Shown here: positions 16,506 to 26,493 of the stretch, piece by piece | Numbering within the stretch: the stretch's first letter is position 1 | Layout of the letters: the number at the start of each line of letters is the position of its first letter | Assembly: GCF_028714775.1 (NCBI RefSeq) | Contig: NZ_JAQTLS010000017.1 | Location: 19,216-83,215, forward strand | DNA: 64,000 nt | From: Thiothrix sp. | GTDB lineage: Bacteria; Pseudomonadota; Gammaproteobacteria; Thiotrichales; Thiotrichaceae | Direction: 5' to 3' | Made by a program: the position numbers and the translations under genes | The notes under the pieces: model-generated | Databases searched by the model: none | What the model was told of the DNA's origin: nothing | What the model saw: the letters and a program-made list of their open reading frames with translations, nothing else

Positions 16506-17216
16506 ATGGGTAGGGTACATTTCATCGGCGGCGAAAAAGGCGGCGTCGGCAAGTCGCTGACCGCACGCCTGCTGGCACAGTATTTCATCGACAGCGCGAC
16601 ACCATTTACGGGTTTCGACTCTGACCAGTCACATGGCACATTTTCCCGATTTTACAATGAGTTCGCGTCACCGTTGCGGGTGGATGATTACGACAGTCTG
16701 GACAATATCATCGCCATCGCGGAAACCCAGCCAGAACACGACCTCATCATCGACCTCGCTGCACAAACCTCTGCACGCTTGGGGCAATGGATTGAGGAAA
16801 GCGACGTATTCGGCATTTTCACCGAAATGGGGCATAAAGTTTTCATCTGGCACGTGATGGATGACGGCGCAGACGCCATGAGCTTGCTGGACAAAACGCT
16901 GGATAACTATCCACAGCAAGACATCCAGTTCATTGTGGTGCAAAACATGGGGCGCGGCGAAGACTTCGAGACCTTCGAGCAATCACCCGTTTTCCAAAAA
17001 GCGCAACAACGTAATGCATATTGCATGACGCTGGGCAAACTGCACGCCAAATTGGTGCAAAAAGTCGATTTCAACAACTTGAGTTTCTGGGCGGCGGCAA
17101 ACAACCGCGAGCTGATGAGCACGCCAGAACGCCAGCGGACGCGCGTGTGGTTGGAAAATGCCTACACGCAATTCGACCACTTCCTCAAGCACGACGAGGA
17201 AGCTTACGCCGCCTAA
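16506..17216 (+). CDS. ParA/MinD-like P-loop ATPase of nif regions
   Basis: A 236-residue ATPase with the deviant Walker A motif GGEKGGVGKS at about 7-16, FDSDQSHGT (A' region) and LIIDLAAQ (Walker B). Relatives are often annotated as mobilisation proteins and recur beside nif genes. The ATG at 16506 is preferred over 16494 because GGAGA (16496-16500) is then the ribosome-binding site. The stop overlaps the convergent CxxC-protein gene. Possible roles include positioning or assembling protein complexes; none is shown by the sequence. Confidence 0.7.
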   Translation: MGRVHFIGGEKGGVGKSLTARLLAQYFIDSATPFTGFDSDQSHGTFSRFYNEFASPLRVDDYDSLDNIIAIAETQPEHDLIIDLAAQTSARLGQWIEESDVFGIFTEMGHKVFIWHVMDDGADAMSLLDKTLDNYPQQDIQFIVVQNMGRGEDFETFEQSPVFQKAQQRNAYCMTLGKLHAKLVQKVDFNNLSFWAAANNRELMSTPERQRTRVWLENAYTQFDHFLKHDEEAYAA

Positions 17217-17434
17217 GTTTCGCTGCGGTGTTTGACCTTTTTCACCAACTTGCGGGCAATGTAGGCGGCAAATTCGTCTACATTGCTGTATTCCTGCTCC
17301 ACGACGAAATCACTTAACTCGTTCATCAGGAACACCAGCCGCGCCACTTCCGTCAGCTTGCGCCCGCAAGTCAGGCAATGCTCACCGTCATCGCGGCAAG
17401 CGTCTTTGCCTTTGCAAGGGTTGAACTCGCGCAT
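17213..17434 (-). CDS. Small cysteine-rich nif-associated protein
   Basis: A 73-residue protein with four cysteines in the first 25 residues (FNPCKGKDACRDDGEHCLTCGR), a likely metal or Fe-S/zinc site. A helical C-terminal part ends in a basic tail. It starts 2 bp after the SIR2-like gene, so the two are one transcriptional unit under a sigma-54 promoter. I know similar small proteins only from nif neighbourhoods; no function is established to my knowledge. Confidence 0.65.
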   Translation of the reverse strand: MREFNPCKGKDACRDDGEHCLTCGRKLTEVARLVFLMNELSDFVVEQEYSNVDEFAAYIARKLVKKVKHRSET

Positions 17435-17436
17435 GG

Positions 17437-18297
17437 CTACGCGGCCTTTGCTGCTGCGAAGCCAGCCGCTGCCAACAAATTCTCAACATCCGCCGTGATA
17501 ATTTCTATCCCCTGACGCGCACAGAAACGCACTTCCTTGTCGGTCGGTTGCGGAATCAATGCCCAGCCTTTCGGTTCACTTGCTGCGTAGGTAATGTCCG
17601 ACATCACCATGCGGTCGGTGTCGCGTTGCAAACGCATCCCGATGAACAAATATTGCTTGCCCTTGCGGTATTCCTTGAGGAAATCAGGAATCGCAAACCC
17701 ACCCATCAACTCGGTGATGTAATCCACATAATCCGCATCGGAGGCAATGTAATTGGCATCCGGGCGCGGGCTACCCATTGGTTTGAACAGGATCGGCAGT
17801 GCGGGATTCACCTCTTCCTGCGTAATTTCACGGTAGCCGCCGCTGCCCACGTATTCGTTCAGCACGAAACGGTAATTGGTTCCCGAAATCCGCGCTGTTC
17901 CCCGAATCAGCGTATGCGGCTGGTCAGCGTAAGTATCCTGCAACTGGGTGTCGCGGTTGCTGTCGATCACGTAATGCGGCTCGATGCTGGCAAGCCAATC
18001 GTGCAATGGGGCGCGTGTCCACTGGCGTTTGCCGTAAGTTTCTTCGAGGAAATTGTGTACGGCTTTGCGCCCGCGTTTCAGTTCCACATCCATCGCCGCA
18101 CGCGGAAATTCCCACATCAAGCGTTTCGACATCGGTTTGCCGCCATTCATTGCCAGAATCAGGCTGTCGCTGTCAGCAGGAATGGCAACGCCGCTCAGTT
18201 TATCCACCGAACCCGCGAGCGCACCTGCGCCGAGGTAAGGGACAATCGTGTTGTTGGCGACCCCGGCAAGCAGGGTTTTAAGTGTCGTGTCTGACAT
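17437..18297 (-). CDS. SIR2-like NAD-binding protein under nif control
   Basis: A 286-residue protein. The N-terminal NTIVPYLGAGAL resembles the glycine-rich NAD-binding loop of SIR2-like domains, and the C-terminal EVRFCARQGIEIITADVENLL resembles the closing strand-helix of that fold. The zinc-binding CxxC pairs of classical sirtuins are absent, so deacetylase activity should not be assumed. The start at 18297 is chosen for AAGGAA 6 bases upstream. A sigma-54 promoter and NifA site lie upstream. NAD hydrolysis, ADP-ribose sensing or a stress function are all possible. Confidence 0.65.
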   Translation of the reverse strand: MSDTTLKTLLAGVANNTIVPYLGAGALAGSVDKLSGVAIPADSDSLILAMNGGKPMSKRLMWEFPRAAMDVELKRGRKAVHNFLEETYGKRQWTRAPLHDWLASIEPHYVIDSNRDTQLQDTYADQPHTLIRGTARISGTNYRFVLNEYVGSGGYREITQEEVNPALPILFKPMGSPRPDANYIASDADYVDYITELMGGFAIPDFLKEYRKGKQYLFIGMRLQRDTDRMVMSDITYAASEPKGWALIPQPTDKEVRFCARQGIEIITADVENLLAAAGFAAAKAA

Positions 18298-18336
18298 GGC
18301 TATTCCTTTGGTATTGCAATACATTAAGGTAACGGT

Positions 18337-18351
18337 GCAATTTTGAGGCCA
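18337..18351 (-). promoter_or_regulatory. Candidate sigma-54 promoter of the SIR2-like gene
   Basis: On the minus strand TGGCCT-N5-TTGC with the exact GG/GC spacing; the -24 box deviates from TGGCAC at two positions. It lies 40 bases upstream of the chosen start. Confidence 0.6.
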
Positions 18352-18402
18352 AGATAATTTCAGCTTGTTAATCAGTCGGATAAGAATGCCATAAGGCGGG
18401 AT

Positions 18403-18418
18403 TGTGGGAAAGCCGACA
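18403..18418. promoter_or_regulatory. NifA upstream activator site for the SIR2-like gene
   Basis: Exact TGT-N10-ACA, 51 bp upstream of the minus-strand -24 box, supporting the weaker promoter call. Confidence 0.65.
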
Positions 18419-18427
18419 CCTTCAGCC

Positions 18428-18433
18428 TATAAT
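18428..18433 (+). promoter_or_regulatory. Candidate -10 box of the glutamate dehydrogenase gene
   Basis: A perfect TATAAT 45 bases before the start codon; the best -35 (TTGTGG at 18402) has a 20-bp spacer, longer than usual. The divergent NifA site overlaps this region. Confidence 0.4.
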
Positions 18434-18478
18434 GAGTGCAACAATCACGCTACGTAAAAACCTCAAGGGGTAAACGCG

Positions 18479-19810
18479 ATGCCAACAACAAATAATGCTG
18501 ATAACGGTCACGCTTTCCGTCACAACGTCGAACAAATGGTTAACCGCGCGATGGCGGTACTGGACATCGAGCCGCTGCTTGCAGAAGCCATCAAAGCCTG
18601 CCACGCGGTTTTGCAAGTCAAATTTCCGGTCAGGATTCAAGGACAGATACAAGTCTTCACGGGCTGGCGGGCAACCCACAGCGAACATTTATTACCCGCA
18701 AAAGGTGGCATCCGTTTTGCCCCGCACGTTTGCCAAGATGAGGTTGAAGCGCTTGCCGCCCTGATGACTTACAAATGTGCGCTGGTCGATGTGCCGTTTG
18801 GTGGGGCGAAAGGCGCGTTGGTAATTGACCCGCAACAATACGCGGAAGACGACTTGCGCAAAATCGTTACGCGCTTTACCCGCAGCCTCGCGTCCAAAGG
18901 TTTCATCCACCCTGCAACCAATGTGCCCGCACCGGATATGGGTTGCGGGGCGCGGGAAATGGCGTGGATTGCCGATGCTTACCGCCAGCTTTACCCCGAA
19001 GACCTCAATGCCAGCGCTTGCGTGACCGGCAAACCGCTAGATTACGGCGGCATCGCCGGGCGTACCGAAGCGACTGGGCGCGGCATCCAATACGCTTTGC
19101 GGGAATTTTTCCGTCACCCGGAAGACCTTGCTGCTGCCGGGTTGCAAGGCGATCTGGCGGGGCAACGGATTGTGGTGCAAGGTTTGGGCAATGTCGGTTT
19201 CCACGCCGCACGTTTTCTGGCAGAAGAAGATGGTGCGAAAATCATTGCCATCGCCGAAAAAGATGGGGCGTTGCTGAACCCGGATGGCTTACCCGTTGCC
19301 AAAGTGCGCGAATACATGGATCAGCACGGCACGGTACGCGGTTTCCCGGATGCGGATTTCGTCGAAAACCCCGCGCTGGCGTTGGAAAGTGATTGCGACA
19401 TCCTGATCCTTGCCGCGATGGAACGCCAAATCCACGCCGCTAATGCCGCCCACGTCCGCGCCCGCTTAATCGTGGAAGGCGCAAACGGCCCAATCACTTG
19501 CGAGGGCGAAAGCATCCTACAACAAAACGACATCACCATCCTGCCGGACATTTTTGCCAATGCTGGGGGCGTGGTGGTTTCCTATTTCGAGTGGACGAAA
19601 AACCTGTCACACATGCGTTTCGGACGCATGAACGGGGTCAATGAACTGGCGCTGGTACGTTCCGGGCTGGATGACACCATGCGGCAGGCTTACAACGACA
19701 TGAAAACAGCGATGGCAAACGAAAGTAGGATCAAGGACTTGCGCACCGCCGCTTACGTCATCGCGGTGAACAAGATTGCCCGCTGGTACAAAAACCTGGG
19801 GATTATCTGA
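18479..19810 (+). CDS. gdhA: Glutamate dehydrogenase (Glu/Leu/Phe/Val family)
   Basis: A 443-residue dehydrogenase. The substrate region has LPAKGGIRFAP and YKCALVDVPFGGAKGAL with the catalytic lysines, and the PAPDMGCG loop follows. The nucleotide-binding domain has VQGLGNVGFHAARF with the GxGxxG fingerprint. It interconverts glutamate and 2-oxoglutarate plus ammonium, and so could assimilate or recycle fixed nitrogen. The coenzyme cannot be settled by eye. It lies between two nif-associated genes, and its 3' end overlaps the convergent lipase gene by 8 bp. Confidence 0.92.
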   Translation: MPTTNNADNGHAFRHNVEQMVNRAMAVLDIEPLLAEAIKACHAVLQVKFPVRIQGQIQVFTGWRATHSEHLLPAKGGIRFAPHVCQDEVEALAALMTYKCALVDVPFGGAKGALVIDPQQYAEDDLRKIVTRFTRSLASKGFIHPATNVPAPDMGCGAREMAWIADAYRQLYPEDLNASACVTGKPLDYGGIAGRTEATGRGIQYALREFFRHPEDLAAAGLQGDLAGQRIVVQGLGNVGFHAARFLAEEDGAKIIAIAEKDGALLNPDGLPVAKVREYMDQHGTVRGFPDADFVENPALALESDCDILILAAMERQIHAANAAHVRARLIVEGANGPITCEGESILQQNDITILPDIFANAGGVVVSYFEWTKNLSHMRFGRMNGVNELALVRSGLDDTMRQAYNDMKTAMANESRIKDLRTAAYVIAVNKIARWYKNLGII

Positions 19811-20642
19811 GCGCCGTCACGTAATTGATCGGGGCATGGTCTGCCAAACGCCGCACCCAAACATTGTGCGGCAGCAGCGCGTAATGCAGCCAATATGCTA
19901 GCGTTGCCTGCCGCCGGTCGTGGGCAATGAGCGCCGCATCCGGGGAATCCAGCACTTGCCCATTGCGGGCGATGTAATGCAATTCGCCCACATGCACATA
20001 ACCCAGCCATTCGGGCGGAACATCCGTCACCAGATCACAGCAATCCACGTAACGTTGATGCCTGACACTGCGCAGCGCTTCCGCAAACACCTTGTCACCC
20101 ACACGCGGACAACCAAAGGTGTACAAATACGCGGGATGGATAATGCTCGCTGCCAGCGTCGCCAATGCCGCCCCCAAACTGTGCCCCGTCAGCAGAACGC
20201 GGGCTGCGGGTTTGCTCGCCACATAATCGCGGACAACATCCAGCACCCCGTTGTCCTGTAATGCAGCGGCGAAACCTGCATGAACCTTGCCCATCCCCGC
20301 CTGCCACGCCACCATCCGGCAATTCGCATCGGTCTGCAAATCATCCCAATCATCGCCTTCGGTTCCGCGAAACGCGACCAACAGCGTTTCCTGCCCACTG
20401 GCATCGGTCGCGGTCGCCATAAACACCTGTGTCCCGCCAGTACCGTAACCCAGCGTTTGCTGCAAAGCAAAACCTGCCCGCGCAAGGTAGGTTTCCAAGC
20501 GTGCGGGTTCTTTGACATAGGCCAGACGCGACATTTCCGCACATAAGGCAACTTCGGTTGGGGGGATGCCGTGCTCAAAGAAATCGGTTGCCGCACCGGG
20601 CTGGTAAAGGGATTGGCGGCTGGCGTCGTAGTTACGTACCAT
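19803..20642 (-). CDS. Class 3 lipase-like serine hydrolase downstream of draT
   Basis: A 279-residue protein with the lipase-3 features VAFRGTEGDDWDDLQTD (oxyanion region) and the nucleophile elbow GHSLGAALATL near residue 150. A histidine for the catalytic triad is available in the C-terminal part (YVHVGELHYIA). No signal peptide, so probably cytoplasmic. The ATG overlaps the end of draT by 11 bp, implying co-translation. Substrate and link to nitrogenase control are unknown. Confidence 0.8.
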   Translation of the reverse strand: MVRNYDASRQSLYQPGAATDFFEHGIPPTEVALCAEMSRLAYVKEPARLETYLARAGFALQQTLGYGTGGTQVFMATATDASGQETLLVAFRGTEGDDWDDLQTDANCRMVAWQAGMGKVHAGFAAALQDNGVLDVVRDYVASKPAARVLLTGHSLGAALATLAASIIHPAYLYTFGCPRVGDKVFAEALRSVRHQRYVDCCDLVTDVPPEWLGYVHVGELHYIARNGQVLDSPDAALIAHDRRQATLAYWLHYALLPHNVWVRRLADHAPINYVTALR

Positions 20643-21456
20643 ACTTCACCTCATACACTCCCCCCACCACCAAATACTCCCCCTCCCCCCGCAGCAGCTT
20701 CGGCAGCAGCACATCATACGCCAGCACCTTACTCAGCGGAACCTGCACTTCCATGATGTAATCGCCGAACTCATCCGCCCGCTCGCGGCTGGTGGAAAAG
20801 GAACTGACATTATTCAGCAGCACCACCGCTTGCTTGCCATTGCGTTGCAAGATGCGGTATTCATCCAGTGCATTCACGCCCCGGTACAAGGTGATGTGCG
20901 ATTGTCGGGAATGCGACAAGGCCAGTTCGTACTGACAATACGTATAAACAAGGTCGAGCTGGCTTTCCAGCGCATTCGTGCCGTACAGCCCGCTGCTACG
21001 GTCGGAAAGGTATGCGCCCTGATGGTATTGCACCGCCAAGCCGAAACGCGACTCCACCCAGCCTTTCAGCACCGCGCCTTCGCGCCCGCTGGAATCAAAC
21101 GCCCAGCCGCGTAACACCCGCAGGTAATTGGCATTGGCGCGTTTTTTCTTGCGCCCGACTTCCAAGCCCGCTTCTTCCAGCGTTTCCAAGCAGAAATGCA
21201 CGGTCATGTAATCCATGAAGCGTTGCGCCCGCGCCGCAGCATCCGGCAAGCCGTTTAAGTGGGTAAATAAGGAACGGTGCAGGGTTTCCACCCCATCCAA
21301 CAGCAGCGGCACGGGATGTTGCTGGAAACTCAAGCTGCCAATGATGCGGGCAGGCAGGTTGCAACGGTTAAACGGCAGGAATGCACTGTCTTTACCCGTA
21401 CAAAACAGCCCTGAATTGTCGGGAACACGACTTGAACCAGCCTCTGCCGTTTTCAT
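20632..21456 (-). CDS. draT: DraT, NAD+-dinitrogenase-reductase ADP-ribosyltransferase
   Basis: A 274-residue mono-ADP-ribosyltransferase. Family landmarks are ARIIGSLSFQQHPVPL near the N-terminus, HITLYRGVN (NAD-binding region), NNVSSFSTSRERADEFGDYI and the end EGEYLVVGGVYEVKY. It attaches ADP-ribose to an arginine of NifH in response to ammonium or energy loss. The reading frame is open further upstream, but the ATG at 21456 gives the usual length and avoids running through the nifH promoter. Divergent from nifH, with a NifA site inside its 5' end. Confidence 0.9.
   Translation of the reverse strand: MKTAEAGSSRVPDNSGLFCTGKDSAFLPFNRCNLPARIIGSLSFQQHPVPLLLDGVETLHRSLFTHLNGLPDAAARAQRFMDYMTVHFCLETLEEAGLEVGRKKKRANANYLRVLRGWAFDSSGREGAVLKGWVESRFGLAVQYHQGAYLSDRSSGLYGTNALESQLDLVYTYCQYELALSHSRQSHITLYRGVNALDEYRILQRNGKQAVVLLNNVSSFSTSRERADEFGDYIMEVQVPLSKVLAYDVLLPKLLRGEGEYLVVGGVYEVKYGT
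21387..21402. promoter_or_regulatory. NifA upstream activator site for nifH
   Basis: Exact TGT-N10-ACA located within the 5' coding region of divergent draT, 109 bp upstream of the nifH -24 box. Confidence 0.7.
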
Positions 21457-21469
21457 GGGTAAAGAATAA

Positions 21470-22462
<993 letters not shown>

Positions 22463-22481
22463 GCAAAAACCGGGTATGTGG

Positions 22482-22509
22482 GGTGGGTTAGGCAAAGCCG
22501 TGACCCACC
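22482..22509 (+). repeat. GGTGGGT-type hairpin between nifH and nifD
   Basis: GGTGGGT and ACCCACC enclose a second stem GGC-AAA-GCC. It belongs to the same GTGGGT-type palindromes as the element at 52741-52822. In the transcript it could protect nifH mRNA or partly terminate before nifD. Confidence 0.65.
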
Positions 22510-22570
22510 ATCTTCCCCATCCTTCCCTCACCCGTCCACAGATTAGTGGCAGTGAATCAGGAGACTAGAC

Positions 22571-24049
22571 ATGACGAATCTGACCCGCGAAGAAACGGAA
22601 GCCCTCATTGCCGAGGTGCTTGAGATTTACCCCGAAAAGGCGAAAAAAGACCGCGCCAAGCATTTGACCGTTAACGACCAAAGCGTCGAACAGTCCAAGA
22701 AATGCATTACTTCCAACCGTAAATCCCTGCCCGGTGTCATGACCGTGCGTGGTTGCGCTTACGCCGGTTCCAAGGGCGTAGTTTGGGGGCCGATCAAGGA
22801 CATGATCCACATTTCCCACGGCCCGGTCGGTTGCGGACAATATTCCCGCGCTGGTCGCCGTAACTATTACGTGGGTACGACCGGCATTAACACCTTCGGC
22901 ACGATGAACTTCACCTCTGACTTCCAAGAAAAAGACATCGTATTCGGCGGCGACAAAAAGCTCTCCAAGATCATGACCGAAATCGAAAGCCTGTTCCCAC
23001 TGGCGAAAGGCATTTCCGTGCAGTCTGAATGCCCAATTGGTCTGATCGGTGACGACATCGAAGCGGTTTCCAAGAAAGCTTCCAAGGAACTCAACAAGCC
23101 GGTTGTGCCGGTACGTTGCGAAGGTTTCCGGGGTGTTTCCCAGTCCTTAGGCCACCACATCGCCAATGACGCGATCCGTGACTGGGTGCTGGACAAGCGC
23201 GACGGCGATAACAGCTTTGTTACCACCCCGTATGACGTTTCCATCATCGGCGACTACAACATCGGTGGTGACGCTTGGTCTTCCCGGACATTGTTGGAAG
23301 AAATGGGTCTGCGCGTGGTTTCCCAATGGTCTGGTGACGGCACACTGGCTGAAATGGAACTGACCCCGAAAGTGAAGCTGAACCTGCTGCACTGCTACCG
23401 TTCCATGAACTACATCTCCCGCCACATGGAAGAGAAGTACGGTATTCCTTGGGTTGAATACAACTTCTTTGGCCCGACCAAAATCGCCGAAAGCTTACGC
23501 AAAATCGCGGGCTACTTCGACGACACCATCAAGGCCGGTGCTGAGCGTGTAATTGAACGTTACAAAGCGCAATACGATGCAGTCATTGCCAAATACCGTC
23601 CACGTCTGGAAGGCAAGCGCGTCATGCTGTACGTCGGTGGCTTGCGCCCACGTCACGTTATCGGCGCATACGAAGACCTCGGCATGGAAGTGGTCGGTAC
23701 GGGTTACGAGTTCGCCCATAACGACGACTACGATCGTACTATCAAAGACATGGGCAACGCGACCCTGATCTATGACGACGTGACTGGCTACGAATTTGAA
23801 GAATTCGTCAAGAAGATCAAGCCAGACCTGATCGGCTCCGGGATCAAGGAAAAGTACATCTTCCAGAAAATGGGTATCCCATTCCGCCAGATGCACTCTT
23901 GGGACTACTCCGGCCCTTATCACGGCTATGACGGCTTTGCCATCTTCGCCCGTGACATGGACATGACGCTGAACAACCCTTGCTGGGGCAAGATGAAAGC
24001 GCCGTGGATCAAGGACGAAGCTGCACCGGCGGTAGCTGCTGCTGCGTAA
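22571..24049 (+). CDS. nifD: NifD, dinitrogenase MoFe protein alpha subunit
   Basis: A 492-residue alpha subunit. The P-cluster ligands Cys62, Cys88 and Cys154, the FeMo-cofactor ligands Cys275 (LLHCYRS) and His442 (RQMHSW), and His195 all fall at the same numbers as in Azotobacter vinelandii. It forms the catalytic heterotetramer with NifK. AGGAG lies before the ATG. A roughly 100-bp palindromic element separates it from nifK. Confidence 0.98.
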   Translation: MTNLTREETEALIAEVLEIYPEKAKKDRAKHLTVNDQSVEQSKKCITSNRKSLPGVMTVRGCAYAGSKGVVWGPIKDMIHISHGPVGCGQYSRAGRRNYYVGTTGINTFGTMNFTSDFQEKDIVFGGDKKLSKIMTEIESLFPLAKGISVQSECPIGLIGDDIEAVSKKASKELNKPVVPVRCEGFRGVSQSLGHHIANDAIRDWVLDKRDGDNSFVTTPYDVSIIGDYNIGGDAWSSRTLLEEMGLRVVSQWSGDGTLAEMELTPKVKLNLLHCYRSMNYISRHMEEKYGIPWVEYNFFGPTKIAESLRKIAGYFDDTIKAGAERVIERYKAQYDAVIAKYRPRLEGKRVMLYVGGLRPRHVIGAYEDLGMEVVGTGYEFAHNDDYDRTIKDMGNATLIYDDVTGYEFEEFVKKIKPDLIGSGIKEKYIFQKMGIPFRQMHSWDYSGPYHGYDGFAIFARDMDMTLNNPCWGKMKAPWIKDEAAPAVAAAA

Positions 24050-24056
24050 CCCAAGA

Positions 24057-24155
24057 ACCCCTCACCCCCTAACCCCCTCTCCCTCAAGGGGCGAGGGGGA
24101 ACAAGAAACCTCTTAGCCCCTCTCCCCTTGAGGGAGAGGGGTTGGGGTGAGGGGT
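24057..24155. repeat. Full-size palindromic element between nifD and nifK
   Basis: Two inverted arms: CCCCTCACCCC...CCTCAAGGGG on the left and CCCCTTGAGGGAG...GGGTGAGGGG on the right, each with its own internal hairpin. The same design recurs at 25792-25903, 26368-26474 and 47362-47466, with half copies at 11943 and 37280. It begins 8 bp after the nifD stop. Confidence 0.9.
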
Positions 24156-24219
24156 ACGACCCAGATTGTAAATTTACTACCCGTTGTCCGCAGATTAGCG
24201 GCGCGGGAGGAGAAATGAC

Positions 24220-25791
24220 ATGAGCCAAGCTGTTGAAAACATCCTACCCAGCTACCCCTTGTTCCGTAATGACGAGTACAAGGCCAACCTGAAAAACAAG
24301 CAGGATAACTACGAAGAGCGTCACTCGGATGACAAGATTCAGGAAACTTTCCTGTGGTCTACCAGCGAAGAGTACAAAAAGCTGAACTTCGCCCGTGAAG
24401 CCCTGACCATCAACCCGGCGAAAGCCTGCCAGCCATTGGGCGCGGTACTGTGCGCACTGGGCTTTGAGAAAACCCTGCCGTATGTGCACGGTTCACAAGG
24501 TTGCGTGGCGTACTTCCGCAGCTATTTCAACCGCCATTTCAAAGAGCCAGTGTCTTGCGTTTCTGACTCCATGACTGAAGATGCAGCGGTTTTCGGTGGT
24601 CAGAAAAACATGTACGACGGTTTGGAAAATGCCAAAGCGATGTACAAACCGGCAATGATCGCGGTTTCTACCACCTGTATGGCGGAAGTTATCGGTGACG
24701 ACTTGAATGCGTTCATCAATAACTCCAAGAAGGAAGGGCATATCCCGCAGGATTACCCCGTGCCATTCGCGCATACCCCTAGCTTCGTTGGTTCACACAC
24801 CACGGGTTGGGACAATATGTTTGAAGGCATTGCCCGCTATTTCACCCTGAACCACATGGAAGGCAAGGAAATCGGCAGCAACGGCAAGATCAACCTTGTT
24901 CCCGGCTTCGAGACTTACTTGGGCAACTTCCGCGTCATCAAGCGCATGATGGCGGATATGGGTGTCGACGCAACGCTGATGTCTGACCCGACTGAAGTGC
25001 TGGATACCCCGGCTGATGGCACGTTCCGCATGTACGCTGGCGGCACAACGATGGACGAAGTGAAAGACGCACCGAATGCGTATGACACCCTGTTGCTGCA
25101 ACCGTGGCAGTTGGAAAAGACCAAGAAGTTTGTGCAAGGCACGTGGAAACACACCGCGCCTAAAATCAACATCCCGATGGGTCTGGACTGGACTGACGAT
25201 TTCCTGATGAAAGTCTCTGAAATCACCGGCAAGCCAATTTCTAACACACTGCTGACTGAGCGCGGTCGTCTGGTCGACATGATGACTGACTCCCACGCTT
25301 GGTTGCATGGCAAGAAATTCGGTGTCTATGGCGATGCGGATTTCGTACTGGGCATGGTCAAGTTCCTGCTGGAAGTCGGTGCAGAACCAACCCAAATCCT
25401 CTGCAACCACGCTAACAAGCGCTGGAAGAAAGAAGTGGAAGCCCTGCTGGCCTCTTCCCCTTACGGCGCGAACAGCGAAGTCCACATCAGCAAGGACTTG
25501 TGGCACTTCCGTTCACTGATGTTCACCAACAAGCCTGATTTCATGATTGGTAACAGCTACGGCAAGTTCATCCAACGTGACACGCTGCACAAAGGCAAAG
25601 AGTTCGAGGTTCCGCTGATCCGTATCGGCTTCCCGATCTTCGACCGCCACCACATGCACCGTGACACGACGCTGGGTTATGAGGGTGCAATGTATATGTT
25701 GCGCACCTTGACTAACGCAGTGCTGGAGCGTCTGGACGAGGAAACTCGTGGGATGGGGACTACGGATTATAACTACGATTTGATTCGTTAA
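24220..25791 (+). CDS. nifK: NifK, dinitrogenase MoFe protein beta subunit
   Basis: A 523-residue beta subunit. P-cluster ligands are Cys70 (PAKACQP), Cys95 (SQGCVAY) and Cys153 (STTCMAE), the same numbering as in Azotobacter vinelandii. A GGAGG site precedes the ATG. It is followed at once by another palindromic element and then nifT. Confidence 0.98.
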   Translation: MSQAVENILPSYPLFRNDEYKANLKNKQDNYEERHSDDKIQETFLWSTSEEYKKLNFAREALTINPAKACQPLGAVLCALGFEKTLPYVHGSQGCVAYFRSYFNRHFKEPVSCVSDSMTEDAAVFGGQKNMYDGLENAKAMYKPAMIAVSTTCMAEVIGDDLNAFINNSKKEGHIPQDYPVPFAHTPSFVGSHTTGWDNMFEGIARYFTLNHMEGKEIGSNGKINLVPGFETYLGNFRVIKRMMADMGVDATLMSDPTEVLDTPADGTFRMYAGGTTMDEVKDAPNAYDTLLLQPWQLEKTKKFVQGTWKHTAPKINIPMGLDWTDDFLMKVSEITGKPISNTLLTERGRLVDMMTDSHAWLHGKKFGVYGDADFVLGMVKFLLEVGAEPTQILCNHANKRWKKEVEALLASSPYGANSEVHISKDLWHFRSLMFTNKPDFMIGNSYGKFIQRDTLHKGKEFEVPLIRIGFPIFDRHHMHRDTTLGYEGAMYMLRTLTNAVLERLDEETRGMGTTDYNYDLIR

Positions 25792-25903
25792 GACCCCCTC
25801 ACCCCCCCAGCCCCCTCTCCCGCCAAGCGGGCGAGGGGGAGAAAGACGCTCTTCCCTCTTAGCCCTTCGCCCGCTTGGCGGGAGAGGGGTTGGGGTGAGG
25901 GTC
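25792..25903. repeat. Full-size palindromic element between nifK and nifT
   Basis: Left arm CCCCCTCACCCC with CTCCCGCCAAGCGGGCGAGG, right arm CGCCCGCTTGGCGGGAG with GGGGTGAGGGTC. It starts directly after the nifK stop codon and ends 19 bp before nifT. Confidence 0.9.
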
Positions 25904-25922
25904 TTTAACCAAGGAGATTCCT

Positions 25923-26135
25923 ATGCCCAACGTGATGATCCGACGTAAGCCCGATGGCAACTTGCAATTTTATGTCGCCAAGCAAGACATGGAAGAGACG
26001 GTTGCCACCGTCGAGAAGGATACGGCGGAAGAATGGGGTGGCACGGTCGAGTTGACCGATGGTTCCAAGTGGTACATCGACCCGATCAGCCCGCCGCCCG
26101 TGTTCCCGACTACCCTGCGTTTCAAACGCGGCTGA
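25923..26135 (+). CDS. nifT: NifT/FixU family protein
   Basis: A 70-residue protein of the NifT family: PNVMIRRKPDGNLQFYVAKQDMEE at the start, then EWGGTVELTDGSKWYIDP and a closing LRFKRG. NifT follows nifK in many diazotrophs; deletion has little effect in the species tested, and its function is unknown. AAGGAG precedes the ATG; 35 bp before the ferredoxin gene. Confidence 0.93.
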   Translation: MPNVMIRRKPDGNLQFYVAKQDMEETVATVEKDTAEEWGGTVELTDGSKWYIDPISPPPVFPTTLRFKRG

Positions 26136-26170
26136 TTTGCTGAACAAAGTGAAGTGAAAGGAGAATACTC

Positions 26171-26365
26171 ATGGCTTTGAAAATTGACAGAAACGTCTGC
26201 ACCTCATGTGGCGACTGCGAGCCAGTTTGCCCTACCAAATCCATCAAGCCGTTCAAAGGCGCTTACAAAATTGTCGAAGAAACCTGCACCGAGTGTGAAG
26301 GCCAGTTCGACGAGCCACAGTGCATGAAAAAATGCATGGAAGATGGCTGTATTGATTACGTTTAA
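26171..26365 (+). CDS. 2[4Fe-4S] ferredoxin
   Basis: A 64-residue ferredoxin with a first cluster motif C-X2-C-X2-C-X3-C (VCTSCGDCEPVCPTKS) and a second set with a longer insertion (CTEC, then C-X3-C in PQCMKKCMEDGC). This insertion places it among the Alvin/FdxN-like ferredoxins that often accompany nif. It probably supplies low-potential electrons to NifH or the cofactor assembly enzymes. Another palindromic element follows directly. Confidence 0.9.
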   Translation: MALKIDRNVCTSCGDCEPVCPTKSIKPFKGAYKIVEETCTECEGQFDEPQCMKKCMEDGCIDYV

Positions 26366-26367
26366 AC

Positions 26368-26474
26368 CACCCTCACCCCCCAGCCCCCTCTCCCGCCAAG
26401 CGGTAGAGGGGGAGAAATATCCTTCTCTCTTAGCCCCTCGCCCGCTTCGCGGGAGAGGGGTTGGGGTGAGGGTG
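26368..26474. repeat. Full-size palindromic element after the ferredoxin gene
   Basis: Same design as the copies at 24057 and 25792, with arms CACCCTCACCCC and GGGGTGAGGGTG. It begins 2 bp after the ferredoxin stop codon and ends shortly before the ribosome-binding site of the next gene. Confidence 0.9.
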
Positions 26475-26493
26475 CAACTATAGGAGGCCGCAC

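Noticed and set aside
17437-18297. Classical sirtuin deacetylase
   Set aside because: The zinc-binding cysteine pairs and the catalytic-core motifs of true sirtuins are not visible; only a SIR2-like NAD-binding fold is suggested.
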